From positions 1 to 33,665 of the forward strand of contig DIZL01000077.1 in the NCBI GenBank assembly GCA_002429385.1: a DNA stretch of 33,665 bases, read 5' to 3'. The notes under the pieces are model-generated. The model saw only the letters and a list, made by a program, of their open reading frames with translations. It was not told where the DNA came from and ran no database searches. The DNA comes from Prolixibacteraceae bacterium UBA6029 (GTDB lineage Bacteria > Bacteroidota > Bacteroidia > Bacteroidales > Prolixibacteraceae). Position numbers and translations under genes: made by a program. Position 1 is the first letter of the stretch. Each line of letters opens with the position of its first letter. Below are positions 1 to 8,325 of this stretch, piece by piece.

Positions 1-11
1 TGCATTGTTAT

Positions 12-1358
12 TTACCGATTACAGTAGGATGTATCATCAATATCTTTCTCAATTTCTAACGTAATGAACGGAATATAAATAGTACCCCTTTTTAATTCTA
101 CGGATTCTCTTTCCTTACATGCATCAACAGCATTTTGCAATAATTCTCTTACTCCATATTTAGGATCATCTCCATAAAGAGGGGCCACCAGTAATTTAAT
201 TATTTCATCATTTGCTTTAAATGCAAAATTATCAGCGATATAGTTTTGTTTCTTTATGAATACCTCATCCTCTAGATTAGAAGAAATTCGCCTGTAATTT
301 ATTTCCGCTTTATCCTTATCAGTTCCTTTACCATAAAGTTCTCCTAGAACGGCCCATGAAATATCAAATTCGTATTGTATATCCTTGATTAATTTTTGTA
401 ATTTCAAATACATATTGCTATCCTTTGGAGAAGCATTCACAAATATTCTTTCTGGATCATCATGCCATCTATAATTAATATCATCTATTGCAAGATGGGC
501 ATTATGCTCCATTGCAGATATTGGACTAGAAAATGTTTTTGTTTTTATTAAGGTTGTCGAAGTTCTAGTATTATCAATTTGAATATAATCGGCTATCCTT
601 AATAATACCATTAGATAGGTTGCGTGAATACCATTAGGAAATCTTCGATTAAATTTTCCGTATTCTGCTTCAATATAATCTAAACACCTCCTTAGGCCTA
701 ATCCATGGCTTCTAGCAATAAGACCAATTGTATTTTTACTTTTTATATCCAGACTATTTGCAAACTCTAAATATTTTGGTTTCGCTGGAAATCCTTTTAT
801 TGCAATTTCATGAGCAAGTCTTGGATGATTCCTTCTTATAAACTCTCCAATTAGTTTTTTATCGTTTTCTGTAATCTCTCCAGGCTTTGAAAATGGTGGT
901 ACTCGTACCAAAGTGCTCTCATCTCCAAAAATAGATTTTAATTGTTTGCCACTAAATTTTTTTGATTCATTAAGATAATCTTCCCATAACTCTCGCCATG
1001 TATAATTGTCAAATTCTTTTATTTGAATATCATTAAAATCACCTTCTAACAGACATTTAAATCCTTCTAAATCAATATGCATACCTATATCATGGAGAAT
1101 TACTGATAAGATATAATAGCCAATATCCTTAGCACTAAGTATATTGGCATATGTTCTATCAGTCATTAAAATATCAGAAGCAAACAAAAGGTCTTGAATA
1201 TGTTTTATTCCATGATTTGTATATTCACTAAAAAAGGAAAGCTTGTTTTCTTCTAAGATATCACCAAATGCTGAAAGTGTTATTTTTACAATTCCATCAA
1301 GTTCTTGGTTCGTTTCAAGCATGTCTTTAAATCTCGCAGGTAGAATAATATTTGCCAT
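12..1358 (-). CDS. HD-domain protein with truncated Hsp90-type ATPase domain
   Basis: The N-terminal part looks like an HD metal-dependent phosphohydrolase: H49 in a TNHGIKH motif, the HD pair at residues 89-90 (ILHDIGMH), further His residues near 178-183 and 218, and a late Asp-containing helix (RIADYIQIDNTR, 254-265). Residues 375-418 begin an Hsp90/GHKL ATPase fold, with the ATP-binding N-box VRELLQNAVDACKERE at 403-418. The reading frame stops at residue 448, before the DxGxG and later ATP-lid motifs, so the ATPase domain is incomplete. Codons just past the stop in the same frame read Ile-Thr-Met, which resembles the strand that normally precedes DNGIGM, so the stop may be a nonsense mutation. 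HD plus Hsp90-type ATPase proteins occur in bacterial conflict and stress settings; substrate and role here are unknown. Domain calls are fairly firm, function is not. Confidence 0.75.
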   Translation of the reverse strand: MANIILPARFKDMLETNQELDGIVKITLSAFGDILEENKLSFFSEYTNHGIKHIQDLLFASDILMTDRTYANILSAKDIGYYILSVILHDIGMHIDLEGFKCLLEGDFNDIQIKEFDNYTWRELWEDYLNESKKFSGKQLKSIFGDESTLVRVPPFSKPGEITENDKKLIGEFIRRNHPRLAHEIAIKGFPAKPKYLEFANSLDIKSKNTIGLIARSHGLGLRRCLDYIEAEYGKFNRRFPNGIHATYLMVLLRIADYIQIDNTRTSTTLIKTKTFSSPISAMEHNAHLAIDDINYRWHDDPERIFVNASPKDSNMYLKLQKLIKDIQYEFDISWAVLGELYGKGTDKDKAEINYRRISSNLEDEVFIKKQNYIADNFAFKANDEIIKLLVAPLYGDDPKYGVRELLQNAVDACKERESVELKRGTIYIPFITLEIEKDIDDTSYCNR

Positions 1359-1543
1359 TTTTTAATAAATGATTTTGATTTTATTCATTGATTGGGTTCA
1401 GAAATATCACGCTTAATCCAATTATAATGGAATAAAACAATATTCCATTTATGCAATATTATTCAAAGTAAGCAAATTCTATGTTCAATCTCTATCTATT
1501 TTACAAAGATTTGCTCAAGATAATATACTCTAATTTAAAATTA
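1359..1543. other. AT-rich spacer upstream of the HD-ATPase gene
   Basis: This 185-bp spacer separates the HD-ATPase start from the stop of the TonB-like gene. It must hold the promoter of the HD-ATPase gene, but I see no good match to the Bacteroidota promoter consensus and no stem-loop. Confidence 0.4.
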
Positions 1544-1993
1544 CTATCCTAAATTAATAGTGTAATTATACGATTGATTTGCATCCTTTTCCTGATCCTT
1601 CTTTTTTGTTATTGTGTAATTGAGATTTACACTATTCACTGAGTCTTCAATCATTGGTATAGGCAGTTTAAAAAGAATCCGTGTTTTCATCTTCGATTTT
1701 ATCCGTAACCCACGGTTGCGTACGGGCTCATAAACCATAAGGCTTATTATCCGAATGGCTTCTTCATCACATCCGTAACCAACGCCTTTTTTTATTTTGA
1801 TATCCGATATTTTACCCAGGTGGTCCACCTCATATTCAGAATATACTATCCCCTCAATGCCATTCTTCAAGGCCTCCTCAGGATAGATTAGATTCGAAGA
1901 TACAAACTCTATAAATGCTTTTTTGTCACCAGAATATCTTGGCAACTTTAAAAAGCTTTTCTTTTTTGCTGCATGTATCTCTTTATCTTTCAT
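1544..1993 (-). CDS. TonB C-terminal-domain protein without membrane anchor
   Basis: Residues about 26-110 match the TonB C-terminal domain: YPEEALKNGIEG (37-48), a V..LGKISDIKIKKGVG strand-turn segment, a conserved DEEAIRII helix (77-84) and a closing YEPVRNRG...ILFKL strand (88-110). TonB normally transfers inner-membrane proton-motive energy to outer-membrane receptors and carries an N-terminal membrane helix and a proline-rich spacer. Neither is present: the protein starts with a charged, lysine-rich stretch and no signal peptide is visible. The final 40 residues are polar. It lies 35 bp downstream of the secreted DUF1349-like gene on the same strand and may be co-transcribed with it. It may be a stand-alone or degenerate TonB-like domain; a classical TonB role is unlikely. 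Confidence 0.7.
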   Translation of the reverse strand: MKDKEIHAAKKKSFLKLPRYSGDKKAFIEFVSSNLIYPEEALKNGIEGIVYSEYEVDHLGKISDIKIKKGVGYGCDEEAIRIISLMVYEPVRNRGLRIKSKMKTRILFKLPIPMIEDSVNSVNLNYTITKKKDQEKDANQSYNYTINLG

Positions 1994-2028
1994 TACTGTT
2001 TTTGTAATGTGCCTGAATAATGTTTCTC

Positions 2029-2835
2029 TTACTTCACCTTACCGGCAACATTCTCCAATACCACATTGGAAAGTACTGCGGTGGTAGTCTGGTCAGGAAT
2101 GTGTGAGCATAAGCCAATTCCCACATAGAAAGGTTCGTTCAGGTGCAACTTAAGCGGTTCGCCATACTGTTTCATCGGTTCGCCATTCATGCTCAGAAAA
2201 ATGGTGAAGGCATCGCCTTGCTTTTCAATGCCAAGGCGAAGAGCTCCCCGTTTGTCAACGCGCATTTCCTTCATCTCGGCGTTATTCTCAGGCCGGTATG
2301 CCAGGTGAATCAGACTCCCGCCATGTATTCCTATCATGGCTTCTTTGGAATCATCGTTAAGGCTTTGACGGATAACAAGCACAACTTTACGATCGTCATA
2401 GCCTTCCTTGTCGGGGAAGTTTACATCGGCTGCAAGCGATACATCGCCTGACATTTTCTTCCAGAGATAACGGAATTCATCGCGGGTGTACCAGATGTTA
2501 TACCCTGCTGAGGTGATGGTATATTGCTTGGTTTTCTTATCGTAGCTGGAGGAGCCGGGTACCAGTGCAGCACCAATATCACTCTGTCCCTTGAACTGGC
2601 CGACACTTTTGTTTACTGTTACGGTAGTCCTGTGAAAATCTATTGGTGGCGGAACTTGCTTGTGTGTTGCAGATCCCGGCAACGCCCAATCAGGTACAAC
2701 CACTTTTTGTGATCCTGTTTGAGCAGAGGAAATGTACGATGCGGCACACAGGAAGATTACTGTCAGCAGCATAGGGCGGAAACCCCGGTGAAAATCAGTA
2801 TACTTTTTGTTTGTTGGTTTAAAAAGGCTTTTCAT
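2029..2835 (-). CDS. Secreted DUF1349-like (concanavalin-like fold) protein
   Basis: The protein begins with a long basic stretch, then a hydrophobic segment (MLLTVIFLCAASYISSA, residues 22-38) with a likely signal-peptidase site before Gln39, so export is expected. An alternative start at Met22 would give a more ordinary signal peptide. Residues about 80-265 resemble the jelly-roll DUF1349 / concanavalin A-like domain often fused to TolB-type propeller proteins in Bacteroidota: SDIGAA near 85, SAGYNIWYTRDEFRYLWKK around 110-127, a RKVVLVIRQSL strand, then alternating strands ending in VLSNVVLENV. Such domains commonly bind carbohydrate, but no substrate can be assigned. No propeller or catalytic domain is attached. 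It probably heads a two-gene unit with the TonB-like gene downstream. Confidence 0.7.
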   Translation of the reverse strand: MKSLFKPTNKKYTDFHRGFRPMLLTVIFLCAASYISSAQTGSQKVVVPDWALPGSATHKQVPPPIDFHRTTVTVNKSVGQFKGQSDIGAALVPGSSSYDKKTKQYTITSAGYNIWYTRDEFRYLWKKMSGDVSLAADVNFPDKEGYDDRKVVLVIRQSLNDDSKEAMIGIHGGSLIHLAYRPENNAEMKEMRVDKRGALRLGIEKQGDAFTIFLSMNGEPMKQYGEPLKLHLNEPFYVGIGLCSHIPDQTTTAVLSNVVLENVAGKVK

Positions 2836-3374
2836 GTCAGATGGTTTGCTAGATTACTAAAAGGAAACATGGTTTAAAAGTAGTAGTTTTTCTCAAAACA
2901 CCTGTAGGATGCCCCTTCAAAATGCTTATTTGTGATAAAGCTATCGGTTAAAGTGACTGATCAGAGGAATGAAACCATAAATCAAGTCGGGTTTGGGCAG
3001 GGATCGGGAGGGGAAGAAGAGGGGTTCCCTTGTCTATATCTGTACTATGATTGATCTGCAACTGTATTAAAATCGAGATATTAATACAGTTGCAAATCAA
3101 TCATAGATTAATTTATCCGAAGCAAATACGACGCAATCCCGACCCGGATACATTCCGTGTAGATCGAAACCAGATTTATTGCTTTTCTGAAGAATATCTG
3201 AATAGATAGGAAATTGGTGTCCGGAGTCAATAGGTTCATTTCTGAATCGTATTGTCAGACTTTGGTATGAGCATTTTCGATGGATAAAGATAAGAAATTT
3301 ATTCCTTTTTATTTCCTATCTTTTGGACGAATTTACGAAAGCGTTTTCCAAGAATAAACTAAGAATTTACACCT
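2836..3374. other. 539-bp divergent spacer without a gene
   Basis: The spacer separates the minus-strand secreted-protein gene from the plus-strand DUF4395 gene and must contain both promoters. It holds a purine-rich stretch (about 2998-3022) and a long stem-loop (3045-3106). I see no convincing ORF and no exact Bacteroidota promoter match. Confidence 0.5.
3045..3106. repeat. 26-bp near-perfect inverted repeat, 10-nt loop
   Basis: The left arm 3045-3070 and right arm 3081-3106 are complementary at 25 of 26 positions; the exception is a possible G-U wobble. The loop is 10 nt. No run of T follows either arm closely, and both flanking genes point away, so it is not an obvious terminator for either. 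It could be an attenuator, a small non-autonomous element remnant, or a protein-binding palindrome. Confidence 0.75.
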
Positions 3375-4037
3375 ATGAAAAAAGTGATCAAATTTGGAGA
3401 AGATGTTGACAGATATGAAATTCCGGTTTTGAATGAACGGGAAATACGGGCAGCAGCAGGAATACTTTTTGTTTTTGCCTTTCTGTCGGTTTTATTAGCC
3501 GCAATGAAAGGAAATTTTGTGCTCCTGAAGTATTTCATTCTTGGGTTCCTGGTCGATTTTATCATTCGACTGTTTATCAGTCCTAAGTATTCGCCAACCT
3601 TAATTATCGGGCGATTAATTGTAAGAAGACAGGTCCCGGAATATGTTGGCGCTGCTCAAAAAAAGTTTGCCTGGGTTATTGGTTTGTTTTTGGTGCTGAT
3701 TATGCTGGTTTTGGTTGTGTTTGTCAATTCGTACAGCCCGATCACCGGCATTATCTGTTTGATTTGTTTGATATTCCTGCTCTTTGAATCTGCGTTTGGT
3801 ATTTGTCTTGGATGCCTGTTTTATGGTTGGTATTACGGCAAGAAAGCAAAATATTGCCCCGGGGAGGTATGTGAAGTTAACGCTCGCCATGAAATTCAAA
3901 AGACCTCGTGGGTACAGTTGCTCATCGTTCTGGGCTTCATTGCTTTTATAGTGATGTCAGTCGTTTTGTTTAACGATGCGTTTAGCGTAAAACCCAGCGA
4001 CTTGTTTAAAATCATCGAATCGGCTCGTTCAAAATAA
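3375..4037 (+). CDS. DUF4395-like integral membrane protein
   Basis: The protein has about five hydrophobic segments (roughly residues 24-46, 48-68, 98-118, 122-150 and 178-200). The pattern fits the DUF4395 family: VPVLN-like N-terminus followed by an arginine-containing helix, a KKFAWVIG segment before the third helix, and a cysteine-bearing ESAFGICLGCLFYGW motif (138-152). A second cysteine pair occurs at CPGEVC (161-166), possibly redox-active or metal-binding. DUF4395 proteins have no established biochemical role, though some are found near rhodanese or thioredoxin-like proteins. Nothing nearby supports a specific pathway. It converges with the following membrane-protein gene and shares a terminator with it. 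Confidence 0.68.
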   Translation: MKKVIKFGEDVDRYEIPVLNEREIRAAAGILFVFAFLSVLLAAMKGNFVLLKYFILGFLVDFIIRLFISPKYSPTLIIGRLIVRRQVPEYVGAAQKKFAWVIGLFLVLIMLVLVVFVNSYSPITGIICLICLIFLLFESAFGICLGCLFYGWYYGKKAKYCPGEVCEVNARHEIQKTSWVQLLIVLGFIAFIVMSVVLFNDAFSVKPSDLFKIIESARSK

Positions 4038-4056
4038 AACGAGATAGTGAAATCAG

Positions 4057-4088
4057 AGACAGGGCTTTACTTTAGTGAGACCCTGTCT
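4057..4088. terminator. Shared hairpin between convergent genes
   Basis: AGACAGGG (4057-4064) pairs with CCCTGTCT (4081-4088) over a 16-nt loop, followed by T residues on the plus strand. It lies just after the DUF4395 stop and overlaps the last codons of the opposing membrane-protein gene, whose stop codon is in the loop. It probably terminates the plus-strand gene, and possibly both. Confidence 0.55.
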
Positions 4089-4534
4089 TTATCGATTTCA
4101 GTAAGGTTTTCTTTAGCTACGATTGTATTGTTCCGCATTTTTATAAAGAAGATGCTGATGATGATCCATCCAATCCAAAACAGGTATCCTCCGAGATGAA
4201 AACGCTCACCCAATATTCCGTGGGAGAATGTCCTGAAATCTAAATATGTGTAGTAGAGACCTAAAACGGCCAGAAAAATAAAAGTGGCTTGAGCTGTTTG
4301 GTTGATGCTCCGGCGGTATTTTTTCCAAATCCGATATTGAATGATTTCCAAAATAATCCATACGACCCAGACAAATAAGGCTCCTTTCCACCATGAATTT
4401 AAAAACGCATATTCCCTGTGCAGAAAATGGATACCGACCTTACCTACTATTGTTGCCTTAGATAAAGTCCATCCGGCAATGATGGCAAGTGGCACTAATA
4501 TTGCGTTTAATGATATTATTTTTTTATCCATCAA
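4067..4534 (-). CDS. Small four-helix membrane protein, unknown
   Basis: I do not recognise the family. Four hydrophobic helices are visible (about 7-27, 50-70, 82-98 and 114-131), separated by short basic loops such as YRIWKKYRRS. A conserved-looking YLDFRTFSHGILGERFHLGG segment (97-116) sits between helices three and four, and the C-terminus is charged. The start at 4534 gives a Met-Met-Asp-Lys-Lys N-terminus suited to membrane insertion. It begins 40 bp after the nagB stop on the same strand, so it could be read through from the nagB unit, but no functional link is evident. Integral membrane location is well supported; function is unknown. Confidence 0.65.
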   Translation of the reverse strand: MMDKKIISLNAILVPLAIIAGWTLSKATIVGKVGIHFLHREYAFLNSWWKGALFVWVVWIILEIIQYRIWKKYRRSINQTAQATFIFLAVLGLYYTYLDFRTFSHGILGERFHLGGYLFWIGWIIISIFFIKMRNNTIVAKENLTEIDKDRVSLK

Positions 4535-4574
4535 TTGTTATTTTATAGCTATATGGTGAATAAGGTGGGGATTT

Positions 4575-5402
4575 CTACCATACCAAATCCGATTTCAGCA
4601 AACTATCAGGATCTAAATGGTTCTTTTCAATGTCCTTAAAGTGTTTATAGGTACCCACTTTCAGTTCGTAAGTAGCAGGTTCGTCACAAACAATCATCCC
4701 GCGGGGATGCAATTGCAATGCACTGATGGTCCACATGTGGTTTACTCCTTCTTCAACAGCATGTTGTAGGGCACGCGCTTTGTTGTAGCCATTCACTATG
4801 ATTAAAACCTCTTTGGCATCCATTACGGTGGCAATTCCAACAGTTAAAGAGGAGTTGGGTACCTTGTCTACATCGTTGCCAAAGAAGCGTGAATTGGCTA
4901 CTTTAGTATCGTAATTCAGTTCCTTATCCCGTGTACGTGATGCTAATGATGATCCCGGTTCGTTAAAAGCCAGATGTCCGTCAGGGCCAATTCCTCCAAG
5001 GAACAGATCAATTCCACCGTCTGCTTTGATTTTATCTTCATAAGCCTGGCACTCTGCTTTAATATCCGGTGCATTTCCGTTCAGGATATTGACATTCTCA
5101 GGAAGAATATCAATGTGACTAAATAGATTTTTCCACATAAAGGTGTGATAACTTTGCGGATGATCTTTGGGAATACCAACATATTCGTCCATATTAAAGG
5201 TTACCACATTTTTGAAAGAAACCTTGCCTGCCTGGTAAAGCTTAATTAATTCATTATAAGTTCCAAGTGGAGAAGAACCTGTTGGGAGTCCCAGAACAAA
5301 TGGTTTTTCTTTGGTTGGTGCGGCCAGGATAATTTTCCGGGCAATATAATTGGCAACCCACTTGGAAGTCAAATCGTGGTTATCCTGAATGATGAGTCTC
5401 AT
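4575..5402 (-). CDS. nagB: Glucosamine-6-phosphate deaminase
   Basis: NagB converts glucosamine 6-phosphate to fructose 6-phosphate and ammonia in the cytoplasm, feeding amino sugars into glycolysis. The length (275 aa) is near the E. coli enzyme. Key segments are present: LGLPTGSSPLGTY (37-49, phosphate loop), FNMDEYVG (69-76) with Asp72 as general base, and LGGIGPDGHLAFNEPGSS (135-152) with Asp141, His143 and Glu148, all at the canonical E. coli positions. Its ATG lies within the end of the DUF4954 gene, overlapping by 4 bp (ATGA type), which suggests translational coupling. Identity is very secure. Confidence 0.97.
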   Translation of the reverse strand: MRLIIQDNHDLTSKWVANYIARKIILAAPTKEKPFVLGLPTGSSPLGTYNELIKLYQAGKVSFKNVVTFNMDEYVGIPKDHPQSYHTFMWKNLFSHIDILPENVNILNGNAPDIKAECQAYEDKIKADGGIDLFLGGIGPDGHLAFNEPGSSLASRTRDKELNYDTKVANSRFFGNDVDKVPNSSLTVGIATVMDAKEVLIIVNGYNKARALQHAVEEGVNHMWTISALQLHPRGMIVCDEPATYELKVGTYKHFKDIEKNHLDPDSLLKSDLVW

Positions 5403-7420
5403 AGTATTTTGATAGATTTTGATTTTTGTATGTGTGCAAGTTGTTCAAGTATACGATCACCTAATATGGTTTTCCGCTCAATATGGTTCACAATTTCCTT
5501 TACAAAATCGTTGCTTTCAAAGTTGCCTCTTACTTGTTCGAAATCGAGCTTCTGAGTGGTTTTATTCCCATCCATACCGAAGCCTGTCATTGAATCTAAC
5601 CTGAATTCTTTCTTTGCATCTTCGTAAAGCATTTGGTCAAGCCCGATCACGCTATCCTTCCATTTTTTGATCAATTCAATGATATCTGCAACAGTCAGAT
5701 TCTCAATTTTCTTGCCGGTTTTTTGGACCAATAACTCAGATGCCCACACCCACTCATATTCGTAATAGTTGTTGTGAATATTTTTGAATTCCTGTTCTAT
5801 TTCTGCCAGATTAGTTATTTCTTTTTTCTCGATGCTTTTGATCAGATTAAGGATTTCTGTTTTTGGTGCTATAAGACCTGCCAGATCGCTCCATTCTCCC
5901 TGGCCAATTTTATGACTTGGTTTTAGACAATCCAGAAGTTCTTTGAAGGTTTGAACATTGCATTTATCGATCCTGGAAATAACGGAATTCCCGAGGAATT
6001 TGTAAATGGCCTTATCGTATAAGTCGATTCCTTTTTCGAGTGCACTTTTGCTGATCAGGGTATTCCTGTATGCAAAGACTTCAGTAGTCTCACCTGAGAT
6101 TTCTTTTAGTTTTTGCAGAATTTCAAGCCCTTTCTGCATCTTACTAATGGTAAAAGGACTGAGCAGATTGAAGTTGATACAATCCAATTTTTCAGGATCC
6201 CTACGGCGATCTCGTTTTGGCCATTTCAACACGTCGCGGATGGTACCCACACTTCGAAGATTAATACCGGGGGCAATCCAACTGTCGTCCTTATTCTCAA
6301 TTAAATACGAAAAAGGCAGTTCAGAGGTGTCCGTGTTTTTATAATGCCGACCCATTACCAGTGTGAATGCACCAATTTTTGCAGGCCAGAGAATGTACGA
6401 ATCAGAAGTTGTTTTTGATCCTCTTTCCACAATACCGTGATGAATCGGACCTAACTTGTACATGTGGTTACTCTGGTTCGAGCCACTGCCTGCATTACAA
6501 AAGGAGAACATACCAGCAATCAGAAGGGTCGATTTATGGTGTGTCACCGTATATGGACCTCCGAAAATGGAACAGGCCTCGCCGTGAAATCCCTGGCAAT
6601 TAGCAAAAAACAAGGAGTTTTCAGCCGAATATTGTTTGCCCAAAATACAGCCCTGACCGATAAAACAGTTTGAAATAATGGTGCCGTCGGATATTTCGGA
6701 TCCTGAAGACACTATGAAGTTTTCGGCAAGAATTCCCGCACCAAGAATTACAGGGGCAAATTTGTTGCTGTTTACTGATCCGTTTTCGAGTCGGGTAGGG
6801 CCAAATACCTGGCTGTAAGGGCCGAATTTGACATTCTTGATTTGCTTGCAGTTAAGTATAACTGAATACTCACCAATTATTCCCCTGCTACTTTTAACAG
6901 ATTCGGCATATGCTGTTATTTTTGATTCAAGTTCCTGAATCAGGCAATGCCGGTGTTTATACCATGCCAGGAAATAGGCAAGATGAGCTGATAATTTATC
7001 GTAAATCATTACTCCACGACCACCAGTTTCATCGAGTGTTGAAACTTTAATTCCATTCCCAAAACTGGTTTCCTTCTCGATAAAACATAGTTCAACGTTT
7101 TCCAGAATAACATGATCATGTATATCGTAATTGGCAATGTAGTTACAGATGTGATGAATATATACATGGTTGCCAATGGAGCAATTGTGAATGCTTGCGT
7201 TATATATTCCACAATTCCGGGTGATCCCTCCATTAAATTCTACTGTTCCTGAGTTATCGCCAATTCTCACATCACCGGAGAATTGTACATTACGGATATT
7301 CCCGGGAATAAATAGATTACTGACCAGAATTTGATTCCAATCGATCGCTGTGCAATTTTGTTGCTTTAGGATTTCCACCTCCTGTGATGAAAGCTTTCGG
7401 TATTCCTGATTGTTTTTCAA
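5399..7420 (-). CDS. DUF4954 left-handed beta-helix protein
   Basis: This 673-aa protein matches the DUF4954 family of Bacteroidota. Hexapeptide-type turns forming a left-handed parallel beta-helix are visible in two blocks, about residues 40-125 (NCGIYNASIHNCSIGNHV) and 180-360 (VNSNKFAPVILGAGILAENF onward). A conserved His- and Ser-rich stretch follows (GGPYTVTHHKSTLLIAG near 287-303, GSGSNQSNHMYKLGPIHHG near 311-329). The C-terminal 270 residues are mostly helical. Such helices are typical of acyl- and nucleotidyl-transferases acting on sugars, but no catalytic activity is known here. Coupling to nagB by a 4-bp overlap and to the methyltransferase by an 11-bp gap suggests a link to amino-sugar phosphate metabolism, which is inference. 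Confidence 0.85.
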   Translation of the reverse strand: MKNNQEYRKLSSQEVEILKQQNCTAIDWNQILVSNLFIPGNIRNVQFSGDVRIGDNSGTVEFNGGITRNCGIYNASIHNCSIGNHVYIHHICNYIANYDIHDHVILENVELCFIEKETSFGNGIKVSTLDETGGRGVMIYDKLSAHLAYFLAWYKHRHCLIQELESKITAYAESVKSSRGIIGEYSVILNCKQIKNVKFGPYSQVFGPTRLENGSVNSNKFAPVILGAGILAENFIVSSGSEISDGTIISNCFIGQGCILGKQYSAENSLFFANCQGFHGEACSIFGGPYTVTHHKSTLLIAGMFSFCNAGSGSNQSNHMYKLGPIHHGIVERGSKTTSDSYILWPAKIGAFTLVMGRHYKNTDTSELPFSYLIENKDDSWIAPGINLRSVGTIRDVLKWPKRDRRRDPEKLDCINFNLLSPFTISKMQKGLEILQKLKEISGETTEVFAYRNTLISKSALEKGIDLYDKAIYKFLGNSVISRIDKCNVQTFKELLDCLKPSHKIGQGEWSDLAGLIAPKTEILNLIKSIEKKEITNLAEIEQEFKNIHNNYYEYEWVWASELLVQKTGKKIENLTVADIIELIKKWKDSVIGLDQMLYEDAKKEFRLDSMTGFGMDGNKTTQKLDFEQVRGNFESNDFVKEIVNHIERKTILGDRILEQLAHIQKSKSIKIL

Positions 7421-7431
7421 GTTATTGATTT

Positions 7432-8148
7432 TTATATTGTTATCCGGGCAAGATAATCGTAATGTTGCCCTTTGAATACTTTGTCCAGTTTTAATTGATT
7501 TTTTTCGATGGCATTAGTCAAATTGCTTAAATCGACATATAACCAGGGAAATGGCTGACTGATCCAGCCTTTATATTCAGTTTGAAAAGTCAGTTCACCG
7601 TAGTAATTGTCAGATGAAATATCGATCAATGCTGATCCATCTTCCTGTTCAAACAAATAAATAAGGTCTGATGAATCGATCAGGATCTGCCCTCCGGGAT
7701 TGAGCAAGGTTTTTAAATGATGAAGCAATACTTCCAAGCCCGCAAGAGTTCCGGCAATACCAGTTCCGTTCATCAATAGAAGTATGGTATCAAACTTTTG
7801 ATGATTGAATTTAAAAATATCTTCATATATGACATTCGGGATGTTTTTGTCTCTTAATACTTCGCAACAGAGAGCGGAAGTTTCAAGCGCAGTAACTTCA
7901 TAGCCCTTTTTATGAAGATAAACCGAATGAGTTCCGGCGCATGCTCCCACATCCAATATGGTTCCCCGGCAAAGACTCAGCGCTTTCTTTTCTATATCAG
8001 GCATTTGTTTATAGGTCCTGAAAAGATAGGATGTTTCAATGGCGTCATCATCAAAATCATCGCAATGTACAGTGATTGGTGTATTGATTGAATGAAAATG
8101 ATAATCAGAAACTGCCCGCCCAATAGGATCATCGAATAATAGAGTCAT
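7432..8148 (-). CDS. Class I SAM-dependent methyltransferase
   Basis: A Rossmann-type methyltransferase core is visible: motif I ILDVGACAGTHSVYL (64-78), the acidic end of strand 2 at Glu89 (VTALE), FDTILLLMNGTG as motif IV, and NPGGQILIDSSD (motif VI-like). The N-terminal 60 residues carry a DDFDDDAIETSYLFRTY segment and no membrane helix, so the enzyme is cytoplasmic. It is the first gene of a probable three-gene unit with DUF4954 and nagB, 11 bp upstream of DUF4954. The substrate cannot be read from the sequence; small molecule, sugar or protein are all possible. Family call is strong, function open. Confidence 0.85.
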   Translation of the reverse strand: MTLLFDDPIGRAVSDYHFHSINTPITVHCDDFDDDAIETSYLFRTYKQMPDIEKKALSLCRGTILDVGACAGTHSVYLHKKGYEVTALETSALCCEVLRDKNIPNVIYEDIFKFNHQKFDTILLLMNGTGIAGTLAGLEVLLHHLKTLLNPGGQILIDSSDLIYLFEQEDGSALIDISSDNYYGELTFQTEYKGWISQPFPWLYVDLSNLTNAIEKNQLKLDKVFKGQHYDYLARITI

Positions 8149-8228
8149 ACCTGTTTATTTGAAAAGCTAAGTTAGGGTAATCCGAGATGAAAAAAAAGCT
8201 TTCATAAATATATCAATGCAGCAAAACC

Positions 8229-8236
8229 CAAAGGTA
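8229..8236 (-). promoter_or_regulatory. Candidate -7 element for methyltransferase-DUF4954-nagB unit
   Basis: On the minus strand this reads TACCTTTG, an exact match to the Bacteroidota TANNTTTG element, about 80 bp upstream of the methyltransferase start. No TTTG was found at the expected 19-bp distance, so the call rests on half the consensus. Confidence 0.4.
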
Positions 8237-8278
8237 ATAATTAAAACTTATTGTTATATGGCTGATTTATATTACACA

Positions 8279-8310
8279 GAAAAGCCGGCTAAGTAATTAA
8301 CCGGCTTTTC
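8279..8310 (-). terminator. Hairpin terminator after the outer-membrane protein gene
   Basis: GAAAAGCCGG (8279-8288) pairs exactly with CCGGCTTTTC (8301-8310) across a 12-nt loop. It begins about 15 nt past the stop of the OmpP1-like gene in the direction of transcription, and the descending arm ends in CTTTTC. The U-run is short, but position and stem support intrinsic termination. Confidence 0.7.
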
Positions 8311-8325
8311 CTAATGATACTGGAA

